A DNA stretch of 64,000 nt. Source: Desulfosoma caldarium (GTDB lineage Bacteria; Desulfobacterota; Syntrophobacteria; Syntrophobacterales; DSM-9756). Shown here piece after piece: positions 8,436-16,845 of the stretch. Location: assembly GCF_003751385.1 (NCBI RefSeq), contig NZ_RJVA01000016.1, positions 1 to 64,000 of the forward strand, read 5' to 3'. Every line of letters starts with the position of its first letter. Positions within the stretch are counted from its first letter, which is position 1. Below the pieces are notes generated by a model. The model had not been told where the DNA came from. It worked only from the letters and a program-made list of their open reading frames with translations, and did not search any database. Position numbers and translations under genes: made by a program.

Positions 8436-8482
8436 TGCAGGAGCGCTTCGATGGTGTGCTGCCTTCGGAAAGCGCTCCTGCA
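8436..8482 (-). promoter_or_regulatory. Hairpin between livK and livH
   Basis: A perfect 13-bp inverted repeat (TGCAGGAGCGCTT at 8436-8448 and its complement at 8470-8482) with a 21-nt loop, in the 114-nt gap between livK and livH. There is no T-run, so it is not a classic intrinsic terminator. Such structures between a binding-protein gene and its permease genes commonly give higher binding-protein mRNA by 3' protection or partial termination. That role is inferred here. Confidence 0.6.
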
Positions 8483-8504
8483 AGCAGGGGCAATTTTCCC
8501 ACCG

Positions 8505-9632
8505 TTATGGTTGTAGAATAAAATTTCCTTCCGCATCCACCTTATAGACGCGATACACCTCGCCCACACGGTCACCCTTTTCGTCAAAGGAGATTTTCCC
8601 GGTCAAGCCGGCAAAGTCCTTCAATTTCGTGTGCAAATAGGCGGCGAGCTTGTCCACATCCGTGGATTGTGTCGCTTGCATGGCCGCGGTGATCACGCGA
8701 AAACCGTCCCCGGCCAGCACGGCGTAGATAGAATTGGGAGTGGAGCCATATTTTTTCTTGAATTCATCCAAAAAGCTCTTGGCTTCCGGTGAAGGCAGAT
8801 CTTTGGGCAACGGCGCGCTGAGAAAATAAAAGCCCTGAGCCGCATCCTTGCCGGCGATTTTCACCAAATCCGGATTGTTGGTGGCGTCCCCGCCGATGAA
8901 CGGCACGTTCCAGTTCATTTCTTTTTTCTGTCGAAGAAGCAGCCCAGCTTCGGGATAGTAGCCCGTGAAGAAGACCACATCGGGGTTGGCGCCTTTGAGC
9001 TTGGTCAAGATGGCGGTGTAGTCCCGTTCCCCGGGAGTCAACGCATCAAAAAAGACGATCTTGGTACCTTGGCTTTCCAGGAGCCCTTTGGCTTCGTCCG
9101 CAAGGCCTTTGGCGTAGGTGGTGTTGTCATGAAGGATGGCAACGTTCTTGAACCCTAGTTTAGCCATGGTTTGCACGGCCACTCGGCCTTGTTCGTCGTC
9201 TCGAGGGCACGTGCGGAAAAAGTACTTGAGCCCTTTTTCGGTGAGCCGAATGGCGGTGGAGCCGTTGGCAATTTGGATAATCTTAGATTCGTCATAGATG
9301 TTTTGGGTGGCTTCCGTGACCGAAGATCCGTAGGTGCCGATGACCGCCACGATACCCTGCGTGGCCAGGCGTTGGGCTGCCAGAGCCGCCGTGCGAGGAT
9401 CTCCGCCGTCGTCATCGGCAATGACTTCAACCTTCTTGCCCAAAACGCCCCCCTTCGCGTTCAGGTCTGCAGCAAGGAGGTCCAAAACCTGTTTCATTTC
9501 CTGGCCTTCACTGGCCCACGGACCGGTCATGGGGCCCATGAGGCCGATCTTGATGGTGTCTGCTTGGGCCGAAACAAAACCGCTCAAAAAAAGAAGACAC
9601 ATCGCCGCCAGTACAACGAGCCCTTTCTTCAT
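8505..9632 (-). CDS. livK: Branched-chain amino-acid ABC transporter substrate-binding protein
   Basis: A 375-aa periplasmic binding protein of the Leu/Ile/Val receptor family. ATG 9632 is preceded by a strong GGAGGGAGG ribosome site and followed by a Sec signal peptide (MKKGLVVLAAMCLLFLSGFVSAQA, cleavage near residue 24). The mature start DTIKIGLMGPMTGPWASEGQ is typical of the family. The first gene of the liv operon, it is separated from livH by a hairpin. The frame extends 48 nt upstream, but the signal peptide decides the start. Ligand is not certain: amino acids other than Leu/Ile/Val, amides or proline are possible. Confidence 0.95.
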   Translation of the reverse strand: MKKGLVVLAAMCLLFLSGFVSAQADTIKIGLMGPMTGPWASEGQEMKQVLDLLAADLNAKGGVLGKKVEVIADDDGGDPRTAALAAQRLATQGIVAVIGTYGSSVTEATQNIYDESKIIQIANGSTAIRLTEKGLKYFFRTCPRDDEQGRVAVQTMAKLGFKNVAILHDNTTYAKGLADEAKGLLESQGTKIVFFDALTPGERDYTAILTKLKGANPDVVFFTGYYPEAGLLLRQKKEMNWNVPFIGGDATNNPDLVKIAGKDAAQGFYFLSAPLPKDLPSPEAKSFLDEFKKKYGSTPNSIYAVLAGDGFRVITAAMQATQSTDVDKLAAYLHTKLKDFAGLTGKISFDEKGDRVGEVYRVYKVDAEGNFILQP

Positions 9633-9722
9633 GGATACCTCCCTCCTCGTTTTCTGAAACCCCTGAGCCTGAGCCATCACACCTTTTGCCGCCTGAATTC
9701 TGATCCTTAAAAAAGTTTGCGG

Positions 9723-9759
9723 AACATATCAGAAAAAACTGGAGCCTGTCAACTTGACA
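9723..9759 (-). promoter_or_regulatory. liv promoter with 13-bp palindromic operator
   Basis: Minus-strand TTGACA (9747-9752), 18-nt spacer and TATGTT (9723-9728) form a sigma-70 promoter about 85 nt ahead of livK. The -35 lies inside a perfect palindrome TGTCAA-C-TTGACA (9747-9759), whose other arm gives a TTGACA facing the divergent putA gene. The palindrome is therefore well placed to be an operator shared by liv and putA. No -10 of quality is visible on the plus strand. Confidence 0.55.
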
Positions 9760-9866
9760 ACTCGTGCACAACCCGATTTGTTTAAGCCGGAGTTGGTCGG
9801 GGCGGCGGGAAATGCCCTTGTTGGAACGCTTATGGATCGCCGACGGAACGCAAAGGAGCGAGGCCC

Positions 9867-12854
9867 ATGAAAAACGATCTCGAGCGAAGGATTCGTCAGA
9901 CCGGAATGTGGCTGTACCAACTGATCGAAGACGAAACCCCGTCCATTTTTCGCAAGGATTACTGGACCGGCAAGGTCATGGATTGGTGCATGCACAATGA
10001 GGCGTTCAAGGTGGAAATGTTCCGGTTTATCGACGTTTTCCCCTACCTCACTCGACCGGAGTCCGTGGCCAAGCACCTTCAGGAATATTTCTGCCGTCCC
10101 GATCAGTGTTTTCCAGTGGCGCTTCAATGGGGCCTTCGGCACCTGTCGCCCACATCTTTTGCGGCCAAGATGGTGGCCAAGAGCATGGCCAAAAACATTG
10201 AATCCATGGGAGCGCAATTCATTGCCGGGGCGACACCTCAGGAGGCCATCGGGACCCTGGAGAACCTCAGAGCTCAGGGCTTGGCCTTTACGGTGGACCT
10301 TTTGGGTGAAGCCGTCGTGTCCCGTCAAGAAGAGGAGGTGTATTTATCGAGGTACTTGGAGCTTCTGGACTTTCTTGGAGACGCCTCCACGCGGTGGGCT
10401 CCTTTGGGTGGAGGATCAGGAAATTTGGACTGGGGCTTTGCGCCCAAAGTCAACATCTCCTTAAAGCCCTCAGCCCTATACTCGCAGATGAACCCCGTGG
10501 CCTTTGATTATGGAGTGGATCGGGCCAAGGAACGCTTACGACCCATCTTTCGCAAAGCCATGGAGAGGGGCGCATTTGTGTGTCTAGACATGGAACACAC
10601 GGCCCTCAAGAACATGACCTTGGCCCTCTACCGAAGTCTGATGGATGAGCCAGAATTCAGGGATTATCCCCACACGGGCCTTGTCATTCAATCCTATCTT
10701 CGGGACAGTGAGCAGGATGTGCGTTCCCTCATCGAATGGGCCAGAAAACGAGGACGGCACTGCACGGTGCGGCTCGTGAAAGGGGCCTATTGGGATGCGG
10801 AAGTGGTCTGGGCGAGGCAGAATCAATGGCCCATTCCCGTTTTTACCCGCAAACATGAAACGGACGCCCAGTTTGAAAAACTGGCCCGTATTGTGTTGGA
10901 AAACCATGCTGTGGTCTCCTGCGCCTGTGCGTCCCATAACATTCGAAGCCTCGCCTATGTCCTGGAATTGTCCAAGGAACTGCGTGTCCCTTCGGACCGT
11001 CTCGAATACCAAGTTCTTTATGGCATGGCCGAACCAGTGCGTTCGGCCCTTAAAAAGGCAGGGCTGCCTCTTAGGCTCTACACCCCCATTGGCGAAATCA
11101 TTCCCGGCATGGCCTACCTCGTGCGGCGCCTCCTAGAAAATACAAGCAACGAATCGTTTTTGCGGCTGAGCTTTACCGAAGGCGTGTCTCGAGAGGCTCT
11201 GCTTCGAGACCCCTTGGAGATTCTGGCCGAGCAGTCCGTTGAGGCTGCGGCGCCGGGGCCATCGATGGAAATCGATGCCCCACCACCCTTTGCCAACGAA
11301 CCGCCCTGGGACTGGACACAATCCCAGGTGCGTCGGGATTTTCAACAGGCTCTGACCAAGGTGCGCACAAGCTTTCCCGTCAAAGTTCCTTTGATGGTGG
11401 GCGGACAGAAGATCACGGGCGATCGGGAGTTTGCGTCGACCAATCCTAATGACATGCGGGAAGTGGTGGGCCACGTGGCGTCGGCCGGCCGCCGCGAAGT
11501 GCAGGAGGCCATTCGAGCCGCCAAGGAGGCTTTTGCGGCCTGGCGGGACACGGCGCCTCGGGACCGAGCGGCTTATCTTTTTAAGGCCGCGCAGATCGCA
11601 CGGTCGCAGCGGTTTGAGCTGGCGGCGCTTCAGGTCTTTGAAGTGGGTAAGAGCTGGAAGGAAGCGGATGCGGATGTGTGCGAAGCCATTGATTTTCTGG
11701 AGTACTACGGCCGTGAAATGATTCGCCTGGGAACACCGCAGCGCATGGGTCACGTGCCCGGAGAAATGAGCCACCTTTTCTATGAACCTCGAGGTGTGGC
11801 GGCCGTCATCGCCCCCTGGAACTTTCCTCTGGCCATTTCCACGGGCATGACCTCGGCCGCTTTGGTCACGGGAAACACCGTGGTCTACAAACCGTCTTCC
11901 CTATCCCCCGTGATCGGGTGGCGGATGGTGCGCCTGTTCGAAGAGGCCGGGTTGCCTTCCGGAGTGCTGAATTTTGTGCCCGGGCCTGGTTCGGTGGTGG
12001 GCGATATATTGGTCAGCCATCCGGATGTGGCCATGATCGCCTTTACCGGCAGCAAAGACGTCGGCTTAAATATCCTTCAGAGGGCCCATGAAACGGCGCC
12101 TTCCGCTTCGATGATCAAAAACGTGGTGTTGGAACTGGGCGGCAAGAATGCCATCATCGTCGATGCGGATGCCGACCTGGATGAAGCCGTGGTGCACGTG
12201 CTGCAATCGGCCTTCGGCTATCAGGGCCAGAAGTGTTCCGCCTGTTCGCGGCTGATCGTTTTGGAGGAGAACTATGACAAGTTCATCGCGCGCTTGAAGG
12301 CCGCCGCGGAAAGCCTCGAATTGGGCCCCGTGGAAGATCCCAAGAACCTGATGGGCGCTGTGATCGATGCCAGTGCCAAGGCAAAAGTTTTGGAATACAT
12401 TCAGGTCGGCCGATCTGAAGGGAAAGTCCTGGTGGAACGCTCTTTTGGCGATCCCAACGGCCATTATGTTCCGCTGGTCATTTTTACGGACATTCAACCG
12501 CACCATCGCCTGGCTCAGGAAGAAATCTTTGGCCCCGTGCTCAGTGTTCTCAAGGTGAGCTCCTTTGATGAAGCCTTGGATGTGGCTAACGGCACACCGT
12601 ATGCCTTGACGGGCGCCGTGTTTAGCCGCAGTCCCGAAAACATCGACAAGGCCAAAAGAGCCTTTCGTGTGGGCAACCTGTACATCAACCGAGGCTGCAC
12701 GGGAGCCATCGTGGGACGGCATCCTTTCGGTGGGTTCAAAATGTCCGGCATTGGATCCAAAGCCGGGGGTCCGGACTATTTGCTTCAGTTCATGGTTCCA
12801 AGAAACGTGGTGGAAAACACGCTGCGGCGAGGTTTCGCCCCCTCGGAGGAATGA
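9867..12854 (+). CDS. putA: Bifunctional proline dehydrogenase / P5C dehydrogenase
   Basis: A 995-aa PutA without the N-terminal ribbon-helix-helix DNA-binding domain, so catabolic only. The N-terminal half is the FAD-dependent proline dehydrogenase barrel (for example FAPKVNISLKPSALYSQMNP at about 190-210 and YCRLVKGAYWDAEV-like HCTVRLVKGAYWDAEV near 300). From about residue 500 an aldehyde dehydrogenase follows, with AFTGSKDVGLNI, ELGGKNAIIVDADADLDEA and the catalytic Cys in GQKCSACSR. It oxidises proline to glutamate in two steps. ATG 9867 has an AAGGAG site 9 nt upstream. It is divergent from the liv transporter, which may feed it. Confidence 0.95.
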   Translation: MKNDLERRIRQTGMWLYQLIEDETPSIFRKDYWTGKVMDWCMHNEAFKVEMFRFIDVFPYLTRPESVAKHLQEYFCRPDQCFPVALQWGLRHLSPTSFAAKMVAKSMAKNIESMGAQFIAGATPQEAIGTLENLRAQGLAFTVDLLGEAVVSRQEEEVYLSRYLELLDFLGDASTRWAPLGGGSGNLDWGFAPKVNISLKPSALYSQMNPVAFDYGVDRAKERLRPIFRKAMERGAFVCLDMEHTALKNMTLALYRSLMDEPEFRDYPHTGLVIQSYLRDSEQDVRSLIEWARKRGRHCTVRLVKGAYWDAEVVWARQNQWPIPVFTRKHETDAQFEKLARIVLENHAVVSCACASHNIRSLAYVLELSKELRVPSDRLEYQVLYGMAEPVRSALKKAGLPLRLYTPIGEIIPGMAYLVRRLLENTSNESFLRLSFTEGVSREALLRDPLEILAEQSVEAAAPGPSMEIDAPPPFANEPPWDWTQSQVRRDFQQALTKVRTSFPVKVPLMVGGQKITGDREFASTNPNDMREVVGHVASAGRREVQEAIRAAKEAFAAWRDTAPRDRAAYLFKAAQIARSQRFELAALQVFEVGKSWKEADADVCEAIDFLEYYGREMIRLGTPQRMGHVPGEMSHLFYEPRGVAAVIAPWNFPLAISTGMTSAALVTGNTVVYKPSSLSPVIGWRMVRLFEEAGLPSGVLNFVPGPGSVVGDILVSHPDVAMIAFTGSKDVGLNILQRAHETAPSASMIKNVVLELGGKNAIIVDADADLDEAVVHVLQSAFGYQGQKCSACSRLIVLEENYDKFIARLKAAAESLELGPVEDPKNLMGAVIDASAKAKVLEYIQVGRSEGKVLVERSFGDPNGHYVPLVIFTDIQPHHRLAQEEIFGPVLSVLKVSSFDEALDVANGTPYALTGAVFSRSPENIDKAKRAFRVGNLYINRGCTGAIVGRHPFGGFKMSGIGSKAGGPDYLLQFMVPRNVVENTLRRGFAPSEE

Positions 12855-12996
12855 CCGTTCAGCATTCTTTGATGGGGAGGGTCACATCCCGTGCGCCGGG
12901 CACGCCAGGCCTCGGTTTGTGGGAGCAGGGCAAGGCCAATTTGGCCATAGAGCGCGGTCCCCTATTGCGGCTTGCGCCAGTCCGAAGATTTACCTT

Positions 12997-13434
12997 TCAT
13001 CGCAGCCACCACCACACGGCACCAAGCGCCACGCCCAGGACCACGCCCACGCCCAGCCAAAGCCAAGCCGAGGGGCCTAGCGGCCCGTCCAGATTGTAGA
13101 AAAATTTTCCGGTAGCGGGGTCTTGTATATTGCCGTCCTTGTCCACGTTGAGATGTACCAGGGTCGCTCCCCACGATCCCAAAGTCGGCGGGGCATCATG
13201 ATAGGCGGCCACTCGAGGGTGTCGGGCCAAAAGCGCTCGAACGCGATGTCGCAGAACGCCTCGGCCCTTTCCGTGAATGATCAGGACTTGGGACCATCCC
13301 CTTTCATGGGCTTCCTCAAGATAGTCTTCCAAAAGAGGCTTGAGCTCTCGAGGGTCGAAGGTGTGAAGGTCCAATACGGGCTCGACCGGAACGGCCACCG
13401 CCTCATTCCAGTCAGGTATTTTGTCGCGTCTCAT
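12997..13434 (-). CDS. Smr-domain protein with C-terminal membrane anchor
   Basis: A 145-aa protein with a small MutS-related (Smr) domain: the LDLHTFDPRE motif near residue 25 and the HGKGRGVLRHRV motif near residue 55. The Smr domain is a nuclease / nucleic-acid-binding fold. Unusually, the C-terminus is one hydrophobic segment (SAWLWLGVGVVLGVALGAVWWW) that looks like a tail anchor. ATG 13434 is preferred to the TTG at 13443. The 142 nt between it and putA (convergent) show no hairpin that I would call a terminator. Confidence 0.8.
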   Translation of the reverse strand: MRRDKIPDWNEAVAVPVEPVLDLHTFDPRELKPLLEDYLEEAHERGWSQVLIIHGKGRGVLRHRVRALLARHPRVAAYHDAPPTLGSWGATLVHLNVDKDGNIQDPATGKFFYNLDGPLGPSAWLWLGVGVVLGVALGAVWWWLR

Positions 13435-13443
13435 CCTCTTCAA

Positions 13444-13791
13444 CCTTTACTTTTGCTAACCTCACCAGATTTCTTGCTTTTGAAATTCGCCGTCACGAAA
13501 GGAACGCTGTTCGTCGATGCCCCCTGTCAAAAGTTCGGGGACAAAACCGAAAAAAATTTCCGGGTTCATGTCCACATCGCGCGGGAAAAGGGGCCATTTT
13601 CAAATTCAGCGTCGCGACGACCGGGGTGGCTTTTGCCGGCCCATGGTGCTGAGGGTTGCCATAGCTCTTGGAGCATCTTATAAAGCATCGAAGGATTCAA
13701 CTCCAAGGCGTATTTTTGCCGCATCGCACAGATGATCGTTTTGCCGATGACCTTGACCATCTACTCGACCATCTAATGGAGGAAGCCTGCC
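13444..13791. other. Intergenic region, no gene recognised
   Basis: About 350 nt between the Smr gene and the ASKHA gene. Short open frames on both strands show no recognisable family and no coherent start. The region presumably holds divergent promoters for both neighbours. I see no strong -35/-10 pair or palindrome. Confidence 0.5.
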
Positions 13792-15750
13792 ATGAGTTCA
13801 TCCGTTCGCGTGACATTTCAGCCGGAAAACAAAACCGTTTCCGCCGCCCCCGGTGACACGCTGTTGGATGTTGCCGGGAATGCGGGCATCAGCATCAACA
13901 GCCTGTGCGGTGGGCAAGGCGTGTGCGGCAAGTGCCGTTTAAAGGTCGTCAAAGGATCGGTGGACTTTTCCAGCAAGGGTGTGGGCTTTTTGGATCGCAA
14001 GGAAGTGGATGCAGGATACGTTTTGGCCTGCCAGGCCAAATTACTTCAAGACGATGTGGAGGTTTGGATTCCTCCAGAATCGCGCCAAGAAGAAGAACAG
14101 ATTCTCACGGTCGATCACCTCGTCCACTATACGGCCCCCGAAGTGCTTGAAGAGGGGGGCGCCTCCCCTTCCATTCCCTATTTCAACCCCTTGTGTGCCA
14201 AGATTTTTCTGAATCTTCCTGAACCGTCCCTCAAAGATAACCTTTCGGACCTGGAGCGTATCTACCGAGAACTCCATAGAAAATTTCCCGACGTCAAATG
14301 GGAGGCGGATTTCAGCTGCCTCAAGAATTTGGCGCGCCTTCTTCGGGAAAGCCGATGGGAAGTGACGGCCTTGGCTCACATGCTGGATCCTCATTGCTAC
14401 CACCTACGAGCACTGGAGCCCGGAGACACGAGCCGGCGAAGTTTTGGGGTGGCCATCGATGTGGGCACCACCACCATCGTGACGCAGCTTGTGGACCTTC
14501 GAACCGGGCAGGTCACCGCCGTGGAAGCCAGCCATAACCAGCAGGCCCGTTACGGCGAAGATGTCATTTCTCGAATGATTTTTGCCTGCGGTCGCGGAGG
14601 TACTGATCCTCTGAAAAACGCCGTGGTCAACACCATCAATGCACTGATCTCTTCACTGATGGCCTCGGCGGGGATCAAACCTCAGGACATCATCGCTTTC
14701 GTGGCCGCCGGGAACACCACCATGACCCATCTGCTGCTGGGTCTTGAGCCATGCACCATACGCCTGGAGCCTTATATTCCCACGGCAACGCGGTTTCCAT
14801 GGGTTCGGGCTGCAGATGTGGGGCTGATCGGTCATCCGGAGGCCGTGTTGCACTGTATGCCGTGCGTGAGCAGCTATGTGGGTGGAGACATCACGGCCGG
14901 CGTTTTGGCCTGCGGCATGAATGACAAGCCGGAACTGAGCGCCCTCATCGACATCGGGACTAATGGAGAGATCGTCATCGGCAATAACGAATGGCTGGTG
15001 TGCTGCTCGGCCTCTGCGGGGCCGGCCTTTGAAGGTGGCGGCACCAGGTGCGGCATGCGGGCCACCAAAGGCGCGATTCAAAAGGTGCAGATTCACGGTT
15101 CCAAGGTTACGTATGAGACCGTGGGAGCAGCTAAAGCCAAAGGAATCTGCGGTTCCGGCCTCATCGATCTGATGGCGGAATTGGCCGCTGAAGGCATTAT
15201 CGATCAGAGCGGCAAATTCATTCGCCTGGATCATCCCCAGGTGCGAGTGGTAGATGGCGTCCCCGAATTCGTGGTGGCCTTTCCTCATGAAAGCGAAACG
15301 GGAGAGGCGGTTGTGATGACCCAGGACGATATCGGCAACCTTATGAAAAGCAAAGCGGCCGTTTTGGCTGCCATGAAAATCCTGTTGGAAAACCTGGGCT
15401 TGCACTTTGACAGTCTGGAACGCATCTATGTGGCCGGTGGGTTTGGTGCGCACTTGGATATCGAGAAGTCCGTTCGCATCGGCCTTCTTCCTGACGTGCC
15501 GTTGGATCGTGTGCAGTTTATCGGCAACAGCTCCGTGGCCGGCGCACGACAGTGCCTTCTTTCCACCCACGCCTTTCGAAAGGCCTCGGCCATTGCCCGG
15601 CAGATGACCTATTTTGAACTGTCCGTGCATCCCGGTTTCATGAACGAATTTATCGCGGCCCTATTTCTGCCGCATACGAACATGGATATATTTCCATCGG
15701 TCAAGAACTATTTGATGGCGCGCAAAGCTTCCGCCGAAGCGCAAGGGTGA
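13792..15750 (+). CDS. 2Fe-2S / ASKHA-domain reductive activator of corrinoid enzymes
   Basis: A 652-aa protein. Residues 1-95 are a plant-type 2Fe-2S ferredoxin domain with Cys 39, 45, 48 and 80 (SLCGGQGVCGKC ... LACQ). After a linker, an ASKHA-fold ATPase begins at about residue 219 (VAIDVGTTTIVTQLVD) and continues with further nucleotide-binding motifs (IDIGTNGEIVI near 387 and VAGGFGAHLD near 548). This is the layout of RACE/RamA-type proteins (DUF4445), which use ATP to reduce inactive Co(II) corrinoid to Co(I). No corrinoid protein or methyltransferase is in the window, so the target is unknown. A GAGGAAG site precedes ATG 13792. Confidence 0.88.
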   Translation: MSSSVRVTFQPENKTVSAAPGDTLLDVAGNAGISINSLCGGQGVCGKCRLKVVKGSVDFSSKGVGFLDRKEVDAGYVLACQAKLLQDDVEVWIPPESRQEEEQILTVDHLVHYTAPEVLEEGGASPSIPYFNPLCAKIFLNLPEPSLKDNLSDLERIYRELHRKFPDVKWEADFSCLKNLARLLRESRWEVTALAHMLDPHCYHLRALEPGDTSRRSFGVAIDVGTTTIVTQLVDLRTGQVTAVEASHNQQARYGEDVISRMIFACGRGGTDPLKNAVVNTINALISSLMASAGIKPQDIIAFVAAGNTTMTHLLLGLEPCTIRLEPYIPTATRFPWVRAADVGLIGHPEAVLHCMPCVSSYVGGDITAGVLACGMNDKPELSALIDIGTNGEIVIGNNEWLVCCSASAGPAFEGGGTRCGMRATKGAIQKVQIHGSKVTYETVGAAKAKGICGSGLIDLMAELAAEGIIDQSGKFIRLDHPQVRVVDGVPEFVVAFPHESETGEAVVMTQDDIGNLMKSKAAVLAAMKILLENLGLHFDSLERIYVAGGFGAHLDIEKSVRIGLLPDVPLDRVQFIGNSSVAGARQCLLSTHAFRKASAIARQMTYFELSVHPGFMNEFIAALFLPHTNMDIFPSVKNYLMARKASAEAQG

Positions 15751-15782
15751 AGGCCATTCACGAGGCGAAAGGGATTTCTTTC

Positions 15783-16046
15783 ATGGGTTCTTGCAGATTC
15801 CATCCGGATCGGCCGGCTGTCGTTCGCTGTGAAAAGTTCGAGTACGGTTACTGTCAAGAGTGTTTGGATGCGTGCACAGCGTGCACGGACCCTGCACTAT
15901 ATTGTAGACACCGAACAGCATGCGTCATCTGGGAACTGTGCCGCCGGGAAATCAAAAGACGGTGTCAGCAAGGGACAAACGCCCACGCCACGGATGCCGA
16001 GGCGTGTGCCGCGGCTTTGGAAAAAACTTTGCGACAACGGTCCTGA
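15783..16046 (+). CDS. Small Cys-rich protein
   Basis: An 87-aa protein with about 12 cysteines, starting MGSCRFHPDRPAVVRCEKF. The pattern C-x3-HP-x8-C ... YC-x2-C-x2-C-x2-C ... C-x6-C is like a B-box or zinc-ribbon (HPDRPAV, RCEKFEYGYC). It probably binds zinc or an Fe-S cluster. ATG 15783 is preferred for this N-terminus. A GTG at 15747 that overlaps the upstream stop (GTGA) is an alternative start. It is coupled to the ASKHA activator gene, so it may be its partner. Function unknown. Confidence 0.65.
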   Translation: MGSCRFHPDRPAVVRCEKFEYGYCQECLDACTACTDPALYCRHRTACVIWELCRREIKRRCQQGTNAHATDAEACAAALEKTLRQRS

Positions 16047-16085
16047 AAAGCCTTTCGCTGGGCTTAACTCATCCGTGGAAAGCCC

Positions 16086-16841
16086 TTAGCGGATGGCAGG
16101 CACCTTGACAATAAACGGTTTTTCCTTTTCCACTCTGGCAATTTTTTCCGCCGCTTTTTGAGCCTCTTCCTGGGTGTTAAAAGGAGCGGCGCGGACCGCA
16201 TACAGCGCCCCGAGTTTGGGGTGACTGATAGGAGTGATCTGGGAAGGCAGTCCCATTTTTTTCAGTCGCTCCACGGCCTCTTGAGCATTTTCCTTCTTAG
16301 AGTAAGCCCCCACTTGAACGGCATAAACCCATGAAGAGGGGGTGATCTGGGAGGTGGAGAGCTTTTGAGACTCGGAGGACATAGTGCTGGGCAGGTTCGG
16401 CGTTTTTGTGATCCCTGCGGGTGCCGAAGAGCCGCTATCGGTTTGAGTCACGGACTTTTCAGAAGCCGTCTCTGGAGGATTTTCCAATGGAGGAGTCGGT
16501 TCCGAAGGCGCCGGTGCTCCCAAAGGTTTGGATTCGAAGACGGGGACGGCGTGCTTGACGTAAGTTCCCGAGGGTTCGTGGGGCGAGGCCTTGTCCAGGC
16601 TCAAAACCTGAGGTTCCGGCAGGGTCGTCTTGGGAATCTCTCGAAAAACTTTCGGCTTTCCGGCGTCCTTCGTGTCACCGATGGGCGGTTGCGCGTTTTG
16701 CCGCCAGATCAAAGACAGCACCACCAAAAAAACCACCCCAATGGACAAGGCAATGAAAATCCGCCCAAGCAACGCCTTGGGAATGCCACTCCTGTTGTGG
16801 TGCGTGCCGGGTTTGGGAACGAAAACATTCTTCTTTGACAT
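16086..16841 (-). CDS. SPOR-domain membrane protein
   Basis: A 251-aa protein with a basic cytoplasmic N-terminus, one transmembrane helix (residues about 24-46), a Pro/Ser/Thr-rich periplasmic linker and a C-terminal SPOR domain (residues about 168-250; WVYAVQVGAYSKKENAQEAVERLKKMG and a second strand set GALYAVRAAPFNTQEEAQ). SPOR domains bind denuded septal peptidoglycan, so a role in division or cell-wall remodelling is likely. It starts 5 nt after the aminotransferase gene and may be cotranscribed with it. Confidence 0.88.
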   Translation of the reverse strand: MSKKNVFVPKPGTHHNRSGIPKALLGRIFIALSIGVVFLVVLSLIWRQNAQPPIGDTKDAGKPKVFREIPKTTLPEPQVLSLDKASPHEPSGTYVKHAVPVFESKPLGAPAPSEPTPPLENPPETASEKSVTQTDSGSSAPAGITKTPNLPSTMSSESQKLSTSQITPSSWVYAVQVGAYSKKENAQEAVERLKKMGLPSQITPISHPKLGALYAVRAAPFNTQEEAQKAAEKIARVEKEKPFIVKVPAIR

Positions 16842-16845
16842 GGAA

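Noticed and set aside
12066-12722. 218-aa minus-strand frame inside putA
   Set aside because: Shadow of the aldehyde dehydrogenase half of PutA.
14653-15630. 325-aa minus-strand frame
   Set aside because: Antisense to the ASKHA activator; His/Gly-rich, low-complexity shadow of a GC-rich gene.
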